In this document: in pieces, positions 52,449-60,823 of the stretch
Position numbering within the stretch: the stretch's first letter is position 1
How the letters are laid out: every line of letters starts with the position of its first letter
Source of the DNA: JABGQS01 sp963674545
GTDB taxonomy: Bacteria; Bacillota; Clostridia; Christensenellales; SZUA-584
Reading direction: 5' to 3'
NCBI GenBank assembly: GCA_963674545.2
Contig: CAXXFB010000001.1
Location: forward strand, 1,054,001 to 1,118,000
Length of the DNA: 64,000 nucleotides
The notes under the pieces: generated by a model
Database searches by the model: none
What the model saw: only the letters and a program-made list of their open reading frames with translations
What the model was told of the DNA's origin: nothing
Position numbers and translations under genes: made by a program

Positions 52449-52605
52449 TGGCAGCGGAAATAGGATTCGCTCCGGGCTAAAGCCCTATCACGCCTACCTT
52501 CATCTGCCACAGGCGGCAGCAGGCTTACTTTCGAATACACATATCCTTACAAAACAAAAAGCACCGCAATGGGTGCTTTTTGTTTGGCAGCGGAACTAGG
52601 ATTCG
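52449..52605. repeat. 21-bp direct repeats resembling a tRNA 3' end (att-like)
   Basis: Copies at 52449-52469 and 52585-52605 share TGGCAGCGGAA-x-TAGGATTCG apart from one base. Read on the minus strand the second is TTCGAATCC...TTCCGCTGCCA, the form of a T-loop, acceptor strand and CCA end. No complete tRNA is attached to either copy, as at sites left by tRNA-targeting integrative elements. Confidence 0.45.
52556..52581. terminator. Terminator hairpin between the direct repeats
   Basis: AAAAAGCACC-GCAAT-GGTGCTTTTT forms a 10-bp stem with T-rich tails on both strands. No intact gene directly precedes it. Confidence 0.6.
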
Positions 52606-52640
52606 AAACAGAATTTGGTATATTTTTTAGTATTTTTTTG

Positions 52641-52775
52641 TTATATCCTTTCCAGAAAACGCCTGTTTAAAGGAATTTCTCGTTTCGTTGTGTTTATATC
52701 GTTCAAAGTGATTTCAAAGCTTTTGTGTCCAAAATGTGTCCAATTTTTAATCAAAAATCCATTCCATAAACTATT
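52641..52775 (-). pseudogene. Possible remnant of a tyrosine integrase
   Basis: About 44 open codons end at the TAA at 52643-52641 and include 'FGHKSFEITLNDI' and 'KREIPLNRRFLERI', which resemble pieces of tyrosine recombinases (the GH of the LGHSS box and the KxxIPLN segment) but in an unusual order. Its position about 35 bp from a tRNA-3'-end-like repeat fits an integrase at an attachment site. Weak call from short motifs only. Confidence 0.22.
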
Positions 52776-53015
52776 TCACTATAATCATGCTCAATAAACC
52801 ATATACTCTACAAAACATTAACTCCTCTTTTATTTTTATATTAATTTGTTATAATAATGTGATGATTGATAGAGAATTCTCCTCTGCCTTACTATAAGTA
52901 ACCATATTTATCTCCTCTTCACCAGCAGCGCTATGAAGCAGGCTGCTGATGGGGTGGATGTGGCGATGAAGTTAATCCTATAAAGTTCTACTCTCAACTA
53001 TGTTTTATAAAAATT

Positions 53016-53044
53016 CAGCTATTAGTTTTAGAAACTAATAGCTG
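53016..53044 (-). terminator. Hairpin downstream of the fucose operon
   Basis: CAGCTATTAGTTT and AAACTAATAGCTG form a perfect 13-bp stem with a 3-nt loop. On the minus strand it is followed by AATTTTTAT, a modest terminator tail, 160 bp past the kinase stop. Confidence 0.5.
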
Positions 53045-53203
53045 ATTGAGGAAGAAAACTAAGAATGTATTTATGCGAAAGCTTTTATTCAGTGCTGAAT
53101 ATTAAAATATATTGTTGTTAACATATGTTCTGCATTATCTCCCAATTTAAGAATAGAATTATAAACCGTCTTATAACTGTCGTATATTCGTATCCAAGTC
53201 ATT

Positions 53204-54676
53204 TTAAAATATAACTGTTTTAAACCTTTCATAACCCTGCGCCCACATCTGGGTGTCCGTTGGCTCGTATGTTTCAACCTCGAACGAGTTGCGTACCACA
53301 CGGTGCATTTCGCTGAAGCCGTTCACCTCGCCTGAGGACTTTACCTGCATCATCAGATTGCCGATAGCAGTTGCCTCTGCAGGGCCTGCTACTACAGTGC
53401 GCTTTAGGGCATTGGCTGTGAACTGATTCAACAGCCTGTTGTTTGACCCGCCCCCGACTATGTGCAGTACGTCTATACGGCTGCCTTTTATGCGCTCAAG
53501 CTCGTCAAAACCTTCTTTGTAGCACATGGCAAGGCTCTCGTAAACCGTTCGTGCTGTCTCGCCTTTTGTCTCGGGGATGCTTTGACCTGTTGCTCTGCAA
53601 TAGCTCTGTATCTTCTGGATCATGTTCTCGCCGTCGAAGAAATCATGGGAGTTGACGTCTATGAAAGAACTGAACGGCTCTGTCGTTTCTGCTTCCTCAA
53701 CTATATCGTCCCAGTTGGTTTTCCATTTGGAATCCCACTGGCGTTTGCAGTTCTGTATTATCCACAGCCCCATTATGTTTTTAAGCAGCCTTTTATCGCC
53801 CGTTACAGTGCCTTCGTTCGTTAGCCCGCTTGAATATACGGCGTCGTTTATGATCGCTTCGTCCGTTTCTATGCCTATCAGCGACCATGTGCCCGAAGAC
53901 AAAAACGCATAGTTATCATTTGATGCAGGTACTGATGCAACTGCCGATGCGGTGTCGTGTGAACCCACGCAGTATACCGGGACAGCGTAATCGAGACCGG
54001 CTTCTCTGCTTATATCTTCATGAAGATCGTCTTTTTTCTCTCCGCTCATCTGTATCTTTGGCAGAAGATCAGCAGATATGCCGAGCATGTCTACAAGCTG
54101 TGTACTCCAGCTGCCTTTTGCGTCCAGCATCTGAGTCGTCGAAGCATGTGTGAACTCGCACGAAACTCTGCCGCACAACATGTACGAAATGAGGTCGGGC
54201 ATCAGCAGCAGCTTATCTGCAGCCTTTAGCTGAGGGTCTTCCGTCTCGATCATATCGTAGAGCTGGTAAAGCGTGTTGTACTCGTAGTTGGCTGTGCCTG
54301 TGATATCGAATGCAGCTCTCTGCCCGTACTTTTTCTGGAACGCTTTCATGCCCCTAAGAGCCCTCGGGTCTCTGTATGCTCTCGGGTTGCCTATCAGCCT
54401 TCCCTGTGCGTCAATGAGCCCGAAATCCACTCCCCATGTGTCTATGCCTATGCCGCAGAGCTTAGCTCTCTTAGTTGTGCCGAACTTTTTTAGGCTGTCG
54501 ATTATGTTGGTATAGATGTGCAGTATATCCCAGTAGTATTCGCCGCCAACCTTTACGAAGTTATTGTCGAATCGATTAAGTTCCTCTATTTCAAGGCGGC
54601 TGCCGTCAAAAAGCCCGAGTATCGAGCGTCCGCTGCTTGCTCCGAGGTCTATGGCTATGTACGCTTTCTGCTCCAT
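53204..54676 (-). CDS. FGGY-family deoxysugar kinase (L-fuculokinase/L-rhamnulokinase)
   Basis: 490 residues with the FGGY sugar-kinase layout: N-terminal 'AIDLGASSGRSILGLF', 'GIGIDTWGVDFGLID', 'GSHDTASAVASVPA' and ATP-domain 'HIVGGGSNNRLLNQFTANA' and 'GPAEATAIGNLMMQ'. By sequence it looks most like rhamnulokinases. Because it follows fucI and fucU with a 14-bp gap and no rhamnose isomerase is nearby, it most likely phosphorylates L-fuculose at C1. The aldolase for the product is not in the window. Confidence 0.88.
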   Translation of the reverse strand: MEQKAYIAIDLGASSGRSILGLFDGSRLEIEELNRFDNNFVKVGGEYYWDILHIYTNIIDSLKKFGTTKRAKLCGIGIDTWGVDFGLIDAQGRLIGNPRAYRDPRALRGMKAFQKKYGQRAAFDITGTANYEYNTLYQLYDMIETEDPQLKAADKLLLMPDLISYMLCGRVSCEFTHASTTQMLDAKGSWSTQLVDMLGISADLLPKIQMSGEKKDDLHEDISREAGLDYAVPVYCVGSHDTASAVASVPASNDNYAFLSSGTWSLIGIETDEAIINDAVYSSGLTNEGTVTGDKRLLKNIMGLWIIQNCKRQWDSKWKTNWDDIVEEAETTEPFSSFIDVNSHDFFDGENMIQKIQSYCRATGQSIPETKGETARTVYESLAMCYKEGFDELERIKGSRIDVLHIVGGGSNNRLLNQFTANALKRTVVAGPAEATAIGNLMMQVKSSGEVNGFSEMHRVVRNSFEVETYEPTDTQMWAQGYERFKTVIF

Positions 54677-54690
54677 ATTTCCCTCTTTTG

Positions 54691-55125
54691 CTAAGCAACG
54701 ATGCCTTTTTTGAGTATCATATTGGCGTATATCGCAGTTTCGCCCGTTGCGACGACTGCATAGCAGTTCTTTGTACGCTCATAGAATGCGAACCTCTCAA
54801 CCATTTCAAACTCGCTGAACGCCTTGTTTTCTTCGCCCGACTTTATTATCTGTTCGTATTTGCCCCAGATATCCGGCTGCGCTTCACTTTCGGATACCGT
54901 TTTCATAAGCGATACAGGGCGCTCTACAAACATATCGAGAGGAAAAAACGTTAAAACCGCACTCAATATCTCTTCTATGCCGTGCCCGTCGAGGCGCACC
55001 ACTCTTTTTCCTATACCGGCCGCAGGAAAGTTGCCGTCGGCAAGGCATATCTCGTCCCCGTGTCCCATTTCCATCAGAACTTTCATAAGCTCCGGGGAAA
55101 TCACGGAAGGTATTTTTTTAAGCAT
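54691..55125 (-). CDS. fucU: L-fucose mutarotase (RbsD/FucU family)
   Basis: The ATG at 55125 follows AAGGGGGG and gives 144 residues; a longer in-frame start would overlap fucI. 'MLKKIPSVISPELMKVLMEMGHGDEI' and 'RFAFYERTKNCYAVVATGE' closely follow the FucU pattern, including the conserved His of MGHGDE and the C-terminal ILKKGI. The enzyme interconverts alpha and beta fucose in the cytoplasm to feed the isomerase. It lies 13 bp downstream of fucI. Confidence 0.93.
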   Translation of the reverse strand: MLKKIPSVISPELMKVLMEMGHGDEICLADGNFPAAGIGKRVVRLDGHGIEEILSAVLTFFPLDMFVERPVSLMKTVSESEAQPDIWGKYEQIIKSGEENKAFSEFEMVERFAFYERTKNCYAVVATGETAIYANMILKKGIVA

Positions 55126-55138
55126 TCCGATTCCCCCC

Positions 55139-56893
55139 TTATCTTCCGTATATCGGCCCGAAGTTTTTGCATGCCATGTAGTCTGCGCTCTCTTTGTTCT
55201 CGGTTCCAAAGGCAGACCAGCTCGACGGCCTGAACACCTTGCTGTCTTCTACGTTATGCATATTTACAGGTATGCGCAGCATCGAAGCAAGCGTTATGAG
55301 GTCTGCGCCTATGTGCCCGTAGTGTATCGCACCGTGGTTTGCGCCCCAGTTTGACATTACGCTGTAAACGTCGCCGAATGCGCCTTTGCCCGTGATCCTT
55401 GGTGTGAACCATGTCGTCGGCCATGTCGGGTCTGTACGCTCGTCGAGTATTTTGTGCTGTTTCTCCGGCAGCTTTACCGTCCAGCCTTCCGCTATCTGGA
55501 ACACCGGTCCGAGGCCTTTTACAAGGTTCATCCTGCACATAGTTACGGGCATGCCGCCCTGTGTCTTGAAGTTTGACGAGAATCCGCCGCCCCTGAAGTA
55601 TTCTTTGTTAGCAGGGCACCATTTTGTTGCGTCGAGGCACTTTTCTACTTCTTCATCGGTTATGTCCCAGAACGGTTTCATAGCAGGTTTGCCGTCTATC
55701 TGCTGCTGACCCGTTCCGTCAAGGCATGTTGCGCCCGAGTTAATCAGATGTATGATACCGGACTTTGCGTATTCAGGAAGTTTCTCGCCCGTCACACGCT
55801 CCACTGCCTCCGGACTCCAGAACGTCCTGACGTCCGAGAATATAGGCGCTGCGTTTGTAAGAAGGTGTCCCATCAGCATAGCTACTCCGTTCAGTGCGTC
55901 GTTCTCTGTAGCAAATACGTAAGGGGTCCTTCTGCCGTTCCAGTCAAACGAGCTGTTGAGTATTGCTTCCACAAAGTCTGCGTTCGGGAAGTGGTCCGTC
56001 CACTGGCGCTGTCCCTGGAACCCTGCTGCGATTGCGTTGTGCCCCATGCCTTCCTCGTTGTAGCCCATATCCTTTAGTTTCGGATTGCCTTTCATCAGGT
56101 CTTTGGCTATAAGGGCGCACTTGACGGTGTATTCCCATTCGTAGTCTTTACGCTCTCTGCTTGAAAGCTGTTTGTTTCGTTCGTTGCCCTCTTTGCACTT
56201 TTCCTTTACCCATTTCAGCGCTTTTTCGTATTCGTCCTTGTCGTAAATGCCTTCATCTATGCGCCGGACGTATTCCGTCATGTCTACCTGCTCGCAGCGC
56301 ATACCGAAGTAACTCTCGAAGAAACCGGGGTCTACTATCGAGCCTGCGATGCCCATCGAGACGCTGCCGCAGCTGAGGTAGCTCTTTCCCTTCATCTCGC
56401 CGACGGCGACTGCTGCTTTTGCGAACCTCAGTATCTTTTCTTTTACATCTTCCGGAATAGTAGTATCATCAGCATCCTGTACGTTCCTGCCGTATATCGA
56501 AAAAGCGGGAAGCCCTTTCTGGGTGTGAGCGGCAAGTACCGCAGCGAGATATACAGCGCCCGGGCGTTCCGTGCCGTTGAAGCCCCAGACTGCTTTTGGG
56601 AGCATCGGGCTCATGTCCATAGTCTCACTTCCATAGCACCAGCACGGCGTTACGGTGAGAGTAGCGCACACGCCTTCCCTTTCGAACTTCTCAGCGCACA
56701 TCGATGCTTCGTACACTCCGCCGATTGTCGTGTCCGAGATGACGCATTCTATGCTGTTCCCCGACCTGTCCTTGAGGTTCGATGAGATGAGCTCTGCTGC
56801 AGCTTTCGCCATACTCATCGTCTGGACTTCCAGCGATTCCCGCACACCTCTTTCCCGTCCGTCTATTGTCGGTCGTATACCTATTTTGATCAT
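55139..56893 (-). CDS. fucI: L-fucose isomerase
   Basis: The ATG at 56893 with GAGGAAAA upstream gives 584 residues, the normal FucI length. Conserved blocks run the whole length: 'IGIRPTIDGRERGVRESLE', 'TPCWCYGSETMDM', 'VWGFNGTERPGAVYLAA', 'SIYGRNVQDADDT', 'ILNSSFDWNGRRTPYV', 'TENDALNGVAMLMGH', 'FSDVRTFWSPEAVERVTG' and 'YFRGGGFSS', with the C-terminal 'GANHGAIHYGHIGADLITL'. It converts L-fucose to L-fuculose with Mn2+. It leads the fucI-fucU-kinase operon; the UroD-like gene just upstream ends 17 bp before it. Confidence 0.96.
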   Translation of the reverse strand: MIKIGIRPTIDGRERGVRESLEVQTMSMAKAAAELISSNLKDRSGNSIECVISDTTIGGVYEASMCAEKFEREGVCATLTVTPCWCYGSETMDMSPMLPKAVWGFNGTERPGAVYLAAVLAAHTQKGLPAFSIYGRNVQDADDTTIPEDVKEKILRFAKAAVAVGEMKGKSYLSCGSVSMGIAGSIVDPGFFESYFGMRCEQVDMTEYVRRIDEGIYDKDEYEKALKWVKEKCKEGNERNKQLSSRERKDYEWEYTVKCALIAKDLMKGNPKLKDMGYNEEGMGHNAIAAGFQGQRQWTDHFPNADFVEAILNSSFDWNGRRTPYVFATENDALNGVAMLMGHLLTNAAPIFSDVRTFWSPEAVERVTGEKLPEYAKSGIIHLINSGATCLDGTGQQQIDGKPAMKPFWDITDEEVEKCLDATKWCPANKEYFRGGGFSSNFKTQGGMPVTMCRMNLVKGLGPVFQIAEGWTVKLPEKQHKILDERTDPTWPTTWFTPRITGKGAFGDVYSVMSNWGANHGAIHYGHIGADLITLASMLRIPVNMHNVEDSKVFRPSSWSAFGTENKESADYMACKNFGPIYGR

Positions 56894-56909
56894 AGTACTT
56901 TTCCTCCGT

Positions 56910-58162
56910 TTATATTCCGCCATAAAACTCATCTATAGTCTGTTGTGCAACTTCTGCCCACCTCCATAACCGCTTCGGTTCATGATTCAGTGTGCTAATG
57001 TCTTTCATAATCAACTCGATATTTGCGCCTTCACTCTTCTCAAGCATTCCAAGTATCTCTTTTTTCACATGTGCTTCGTCAAAGGATTGCGTCACAAAAA
57101 TAGCAGGGTTAGTCTTAACAGAAAGAACACAAATGTCGCCCAGATTCTCCTTCATCTTCTCTATATTTGCCCAGGGGCTGGCTGAAACCTTGCGAAGATT
57201 CGGAATCCGCCTGAGAATCTCTGCCTTGTTGTGAAGCGGTTCACAGCAGCCGTAATAGTTTAGACCGAAGTGTTTTAGCCATTCCATTTCGAATTGGAGC
57301 GAGAATTCCCAGTGCATTTCCGGTGATACATCCGAGAATATCTGAGCGTTACTGCATCCCCATAGCTGGTTAAGAGGAGCATCTGTACGCCATTTTCCCG
57401 CCGGATCAAGATTACTGCAATACCCGTAGCCGCCGGATCCAACACGAACGTTGTCATTATTGCTTGCCCATACACCTTGTTCTACACACTGTACCATCAT
57501 ACTTATAGAAACATCAACCCAGCGCTTAACAAGCTTCTTTATATACTCGGGTTTCAATACTAGGTCCATCAGCGCTTCGGTTACTCCGGTAAGGCGAATC
57601 AGGTTGTCCCATGGAGTAAACCAGTCACCTTTCCATCCTGTTTTTTCAACCTTAAGAATACCATCGAAAATCGACTGCAACTTTTCAAATTTAAGCTGTG
57701 TCTGCTCTATATTGTATGTCACTATTGGAAATTCAATCTTTTCAATATCTTCCTCTTCCCTGTTCTGTATGTGAAAATGGCGTGACGGAGCAGTAGTATC
57801 TTTCTCCAGTTCAATAAGATCGGATTCTTCCTTTATACCGTAACCTGAATGTGAAACAACGAGTTCACAGGGCATTAGTCCGTCTACAACCATACTACCC
57901 GGCAGATGGTTCCAGCAGTACAACTCCTGGCGCAATACCAGTTCTTTCTCTCTGCATAGCGCATCCTCACACTGAAGCTCCAGTTCTTCTTCGCCCTTAA
58001 ATTCATGCCAAGGAATTTCATTTATGAAAATAGGTGCCTTTTGCATTTTTAAGTCGTTTGTGTCAGTCCAGAGCCTAATGTTTTCTTTCTGAACCGCCAA
58101 ACCTGCTATCTCTGCTTTTTTTCGGCAAGCCGACGAAGAATATCGATATCTTTTTGCTTCAT
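56910..58162 (-). pseudogene. UroD-like (uroporphyrinogen decarboxylase superfamily) protein with a frameshift at an A7 run
   Basis: The main frame encodes a 396-residue UroD-like barrel ('EIPWHEFKGEEELELQ', 'VTYNIEQTQLKFEKLQ', 'NYYGCCEPLHNKAEILRRI', 'VSASPWANIEKMKENLG'). The natural start is an ATG at 58162 behind TAGGAG; it reads MKQKDIDILRRLAEKK, then QR and stop. At GCC-GAA-AAA-AAG-CAG a -1 shift, or one more A, gives AEKKAEIAGLAVQKENIRLW, matching relatives. A-AAA-AAG is a known -1 slippery heptamer and is in the right phase. It may thus be a simple homopolymer indel or a programmed shift. Superfamily members include methyltransferases; the substrate is unknown. It lies 17 bp upstream of fucI. 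Confidence 0.65.
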
Positions 58163-58199
58163 TTTTTATCTCCTATCCTAATACCAGTGGAATACTTCC

Positions 58200-58640
58200 T
58201 GCATATTTGCCCACCACTCACCTTCGGCGTTGCCTTAGTGCGGCTGCTGGCACGGCATACAATAGCTGCCCTGAGATTGGCAAGGTTTAGAAGTTTCCCA
58301 GTGGTACTTCCTACAAATCGCATTGTCTAGTGGCAGCTCAGCTATAAGCTTCTTTAACCTCAGCTTCTCTTTTTCTATCTTTTTCATACGCTTGGCTTTA
58401 CCAGTGCGCGCTCCGCCATATTCTTTGCGCCAGCGGTAATATGTCTGATCGCTTACACCTATGCTTCTGATAGCTTCTGCTGCTGATATTCCCTGATTGA
58501 TCCTTACTTCTACTTCTCTTTATTTGCTACAAACCTGCTTAGCTGTATAATTTCTTTTTGCCATTTTTCTTCACTCGTGTTTTATTATATCAGCTGCTTT
58601 TCACCACTTTCCATTTGTACAATTCTGTGGGGTAAGGCTA
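58200..58640 (-). mobile_element. IS3-family insertion sequence remnant (orfA fragment)
   Basis: From an ATG at 58564 the minus strand reads MAKRNYTAKQVCSK, a TAA, then in the same frame REVEVRINQGISAAEA, IRSIGVSDQTYYRWRKEYGG and KRMKKIEKEKLRLKKL. This is the helix-turn-helix and leucine-zipper part of IS3-family OrfA (Transposase_8). It degenerates after 'IAELPLDNAI' and no orfB follows. The right edge, near 58640, abuts a truncated UroD-like N-terminus, suggesting insertion into that gene. Confidence 0.75.
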
Positions 58641-58734
58641 AAAGTCCAAAGACCTTTCTTTTCTTGCTGTATTGGCAATGCTGCAATTTCACTCATTTTC
58701 TTGTCAAGCTCCTGTAATATTACTCTATCTTCAT
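58640..58734 (-). pseudogene. N-terminal fragment of a second UroD-like gene cut by the IS remnant
   Basis: Behind AGGAGG and an ATG at 58734 (with an early frameshift) the sequence reads RVILQELDKKMSEIAALPIQ then QEKKGLW. This matches the N-terminal helix of UroD-like proteins such as the one at 56910-58162. The homology ends at the IS remnant and the rest of the gene is missing. Confidence 0.6.
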
Positions 58735-58771
58735 TTTCACTTTCCTCCTATAAGGCATGCTCAGTTTGTAT

Positions 58772-60754
58772 TTAAATAAATGAGATAAAAATACTATTAC
58801 CTGCCTCAACAATTACAAAATCGTTTGCCTGATATTCCTTGTCGGTTACCGGATCATAAACAATAAAGCTCCCGTCAACATTTACTTTTCTTGCTGATTT
58901 TAGAGATGAATTTATTACAAAGTAGCTATCTTCAAATGTACAGAAGTACACTTCGGTTTCGGCTTTGATTGCTTGTTTTTTTTCTGGTATTTCTTTAATG
59001 ACATTAAGGTTATCAGCAGGCAATAGCTCTCTGCCATCAAAAACATACTGGGGTATACCACCATATAACTTTAGCCTGCCAGACAAAGCGGCGTCATAAA
59101 GTGATTTTGCGATGACTGTACATCTAGGAAGGATTACGTCCTTCACGCCTTTTGAGACAAGATTATCTACGCTCGTATTTTCACATACTACGTATTGTAC
59201 GTTGTTACTGAATAATTCGCTCGCGATTTTCAGAATGTCATTATTAGCATTTATAAGAGCTTCCGGCTGTGAATATAAAATTGGATCTTCATCATCAAAC
59301 CGAAAACCTATGACCGGTATGTCTGACGGCTGATAATGGGCCCAAATTGTCTCATATGGACAATACAGCGAAAAATCCGGACGGCTTTTTTTACCTTCAC
59401 CATATTTAAGTATACGCTTTAGTATACTGTTAACATAAGTAAAACAGCCATCTTCCATAAGAGTTTCATCATAATAGTAAGCGTATTCACGAACGCCAAA
59501 CAGATATTGAAGACTAAGCGTGACCAGCATTTCCTTTGCGGATACCGAAGCTTTTCTAGTAACATTGAGTTCTATATAATCGCTTGTTTCCGTAACCATA
59601 GGTTTGTCGTATAACCAGCATACGCTTCCCACCATTTTATGCGAAAACAGGTGTTGTTTAAGTATATATTCAACATCTGATGAAAGAAGGTCAATTCCGG
59701 GTATATGGAAGTGCTTTAGCGCAACAAATGGATTTGAGTGAAAAAGCATGTTATAAAAAGGATTGTCTTCAAACAGTATATGTCCGCTCAGTTTTGTTCC
59801 GAGCGCTTCAAGTCCTTGTAGCATTGTACGCCCATAGGCATTTTCATAGACATCCTGAACACATTGCCAAAATCCACATTTGGATTCTGAAGGCTGTTCA
59901 GACCTGGCAAATAATTCGTTTACTTTATCAGATATTTTCTCGCCCATCTTATTTTCGTAATAATTTTTCAACTCGTCGCTGTAAGGAAGGCACGGATAAA
60001 AAGGCATATCCTTGTTAATAGGGTCTTCCGGGTTGACTTTTGCCTCAAGCATATAAGGTATATGAGCCGTCATAAATGACGGCTCATCCGTAAAAAATGA
60101 TTGGATTTCATTCCACAAATGTTCAGGCAGATTTTTTTTGTACGTTTTGTGTGTAAATTCTATAAATGCCCTATTTGCACGACTGTCCAATATGTTGATA
60201 TATCTTCTGCTTTCACGAAAATTACATGTTGCATGTGTGCCTTCATAAATATCGGCAATATAATATATATCCTCTGAACCGTCTTTTATTCCTTTGTTAT
60301 CTCCATCGATTACAAAGGAATCGCCGCCGGCTTTTAAAATCTCAACATTTCCGCGCTCTAAAAATTTGTGCCCCCCGTCAGTATTTATAATATGTTTTAT
60401 TGCTTTTGCGGATAGCTCCGGATTTGACTTTACTACCTTGCCTCCAGCCGTTCCGCTCGGATAGCCCTCTTCATCATAAATCATAATTTTTAAACCAAGT
60501 TCTAATGCAATTTCGAAACCAAGCTTAAGCAGATTAAATGATTTTTTATTTTCGAGATAATCCGTCCAGCCTACGTTAATTACTATGCCCTCTATACCTT
60601 GATCAACAAGATGCGCAAAACGTTCACGTAGCTTTTTTGCTGCATCTTTCGGGCAATGATCTTCATATTTGGGTCTGTTTAATATGCTTTCCGTACCGGA
60701 TACAGGAGGAGCGCATAAAAAGCCTTCTAAAGTATGTATTAATTGATATATCAT
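58772..60754 (-). CDS. GH106-like glycosyl hydrolase (alpha-L-rhamnosidase-type barrel)
   Basis: 660 residues, no signal peptide. A TIM-barrel-like N-terminal half includes 'GIEGIVINVGWTDYLENK', 'LKIMIYDEEGYPSGTAGG' (close to the YDEDxWPSGxAGG block of GH106-related enzymes) and 'FFTDEPSFMTAH' with a candidate catalytic Glu. Later 'HILFEDNPF', 'DLLSSDVEYI' and 'VSAKEMLVTLSLQYLFGV' recall the same group. A beta-rich C-terminal domain follows. A cytoplasmic enzyme would act on oligosaccharides brought in by the ABC transporter encoded upstream. Assignment to rhamnoside or fucoside is not possible from sequence. Confidence 0.62.
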   Translation of the reverse strand: MIYQLIHTLEGFLCAPPVSGTESILNRPKYEDHCPKDAAKKLRERFAHLVDQGIEGIVINVGWTDYLENKKSFNLLKLGFEIALELGLKIMIYDEEGYPSGTAGGKVVKSNPELSAKAIKHIINTDGGHKFLERGNVEILKAGGDSFVIDGDNKGIKDGSEDIYYIADIYEGTHATCNFRESRRYINILDSRANRAFIEFTHKTYKKNLPEHLWNEIQSFFTDEPSFMTAHIPYMLEAKVNPEDPINKDMPFYPCLPYSDELKNYYENKMGEKISDKVNELFARSEQPSESKCGFWQCVQDVYENAYGRTMLQGLEALGTKLSGHILFEDNPFYNMLFHSNPFVALKHFHIPGIDLLSSDVEYILKQHLFSHKMVGSVCWLYDKPMVTETSDYIELNVTRKASVSAKEMLVTLSLQYLFGVREYAYYYDETLMEDGCFTYVNSILKRILKYGEGKKSRPDFSLYCPYETIWAHYQPSDIPVIGFRFDDEDPILYSQPEALINANNDILKIASELFSNNVQYVVCENTSVDNLVSKGVKDVILPRCTVIAKSLYDAALSGRLKLYGGIPQYVFDGRELLPADNLNVIKEIPEKKQAIKAETEVYFCTFEDSYFVINSSLKSARKVNVDGSFIVYDPVTDKEYQANDFVIVEAGNSIFISFI

Positions 60755-60823
60755 GCTGATAACCTTTCTACTCTAAAACAGAGCCTTTGTCCAATATTTT
60801 AATACCTAAAAAAAATTATCTCT

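Larger units (their letters stand above)
52402..53203. other. Gene-poor region behind the fucose operon; possible integration scar
   Basis: No convincing gene. It contains two imperfect direct repeats resembling a tRNA 3' end, a short integrase-like coding remnant, a terminator hairpin at 52556-52581 and a 13-bp-stem hairpin at 53016-53044. The remainder is AT-rich with many stops in all frames. Confidence 0.5.

Noticed and set aside
52585..52640. A complete tRNA gene
   Set aside because: Only the T-arm/acceptor-like 3' part is recognisable; no D-arm or anticodon arm can be folded next to it on either strand.
53016..53044. Hairpin as an integron attC or IS terminal repeat
   Set aside because: It is a simple 13-bp perfect stem with no integrase site features; a terminator for the fucose operon is the simpler reading.
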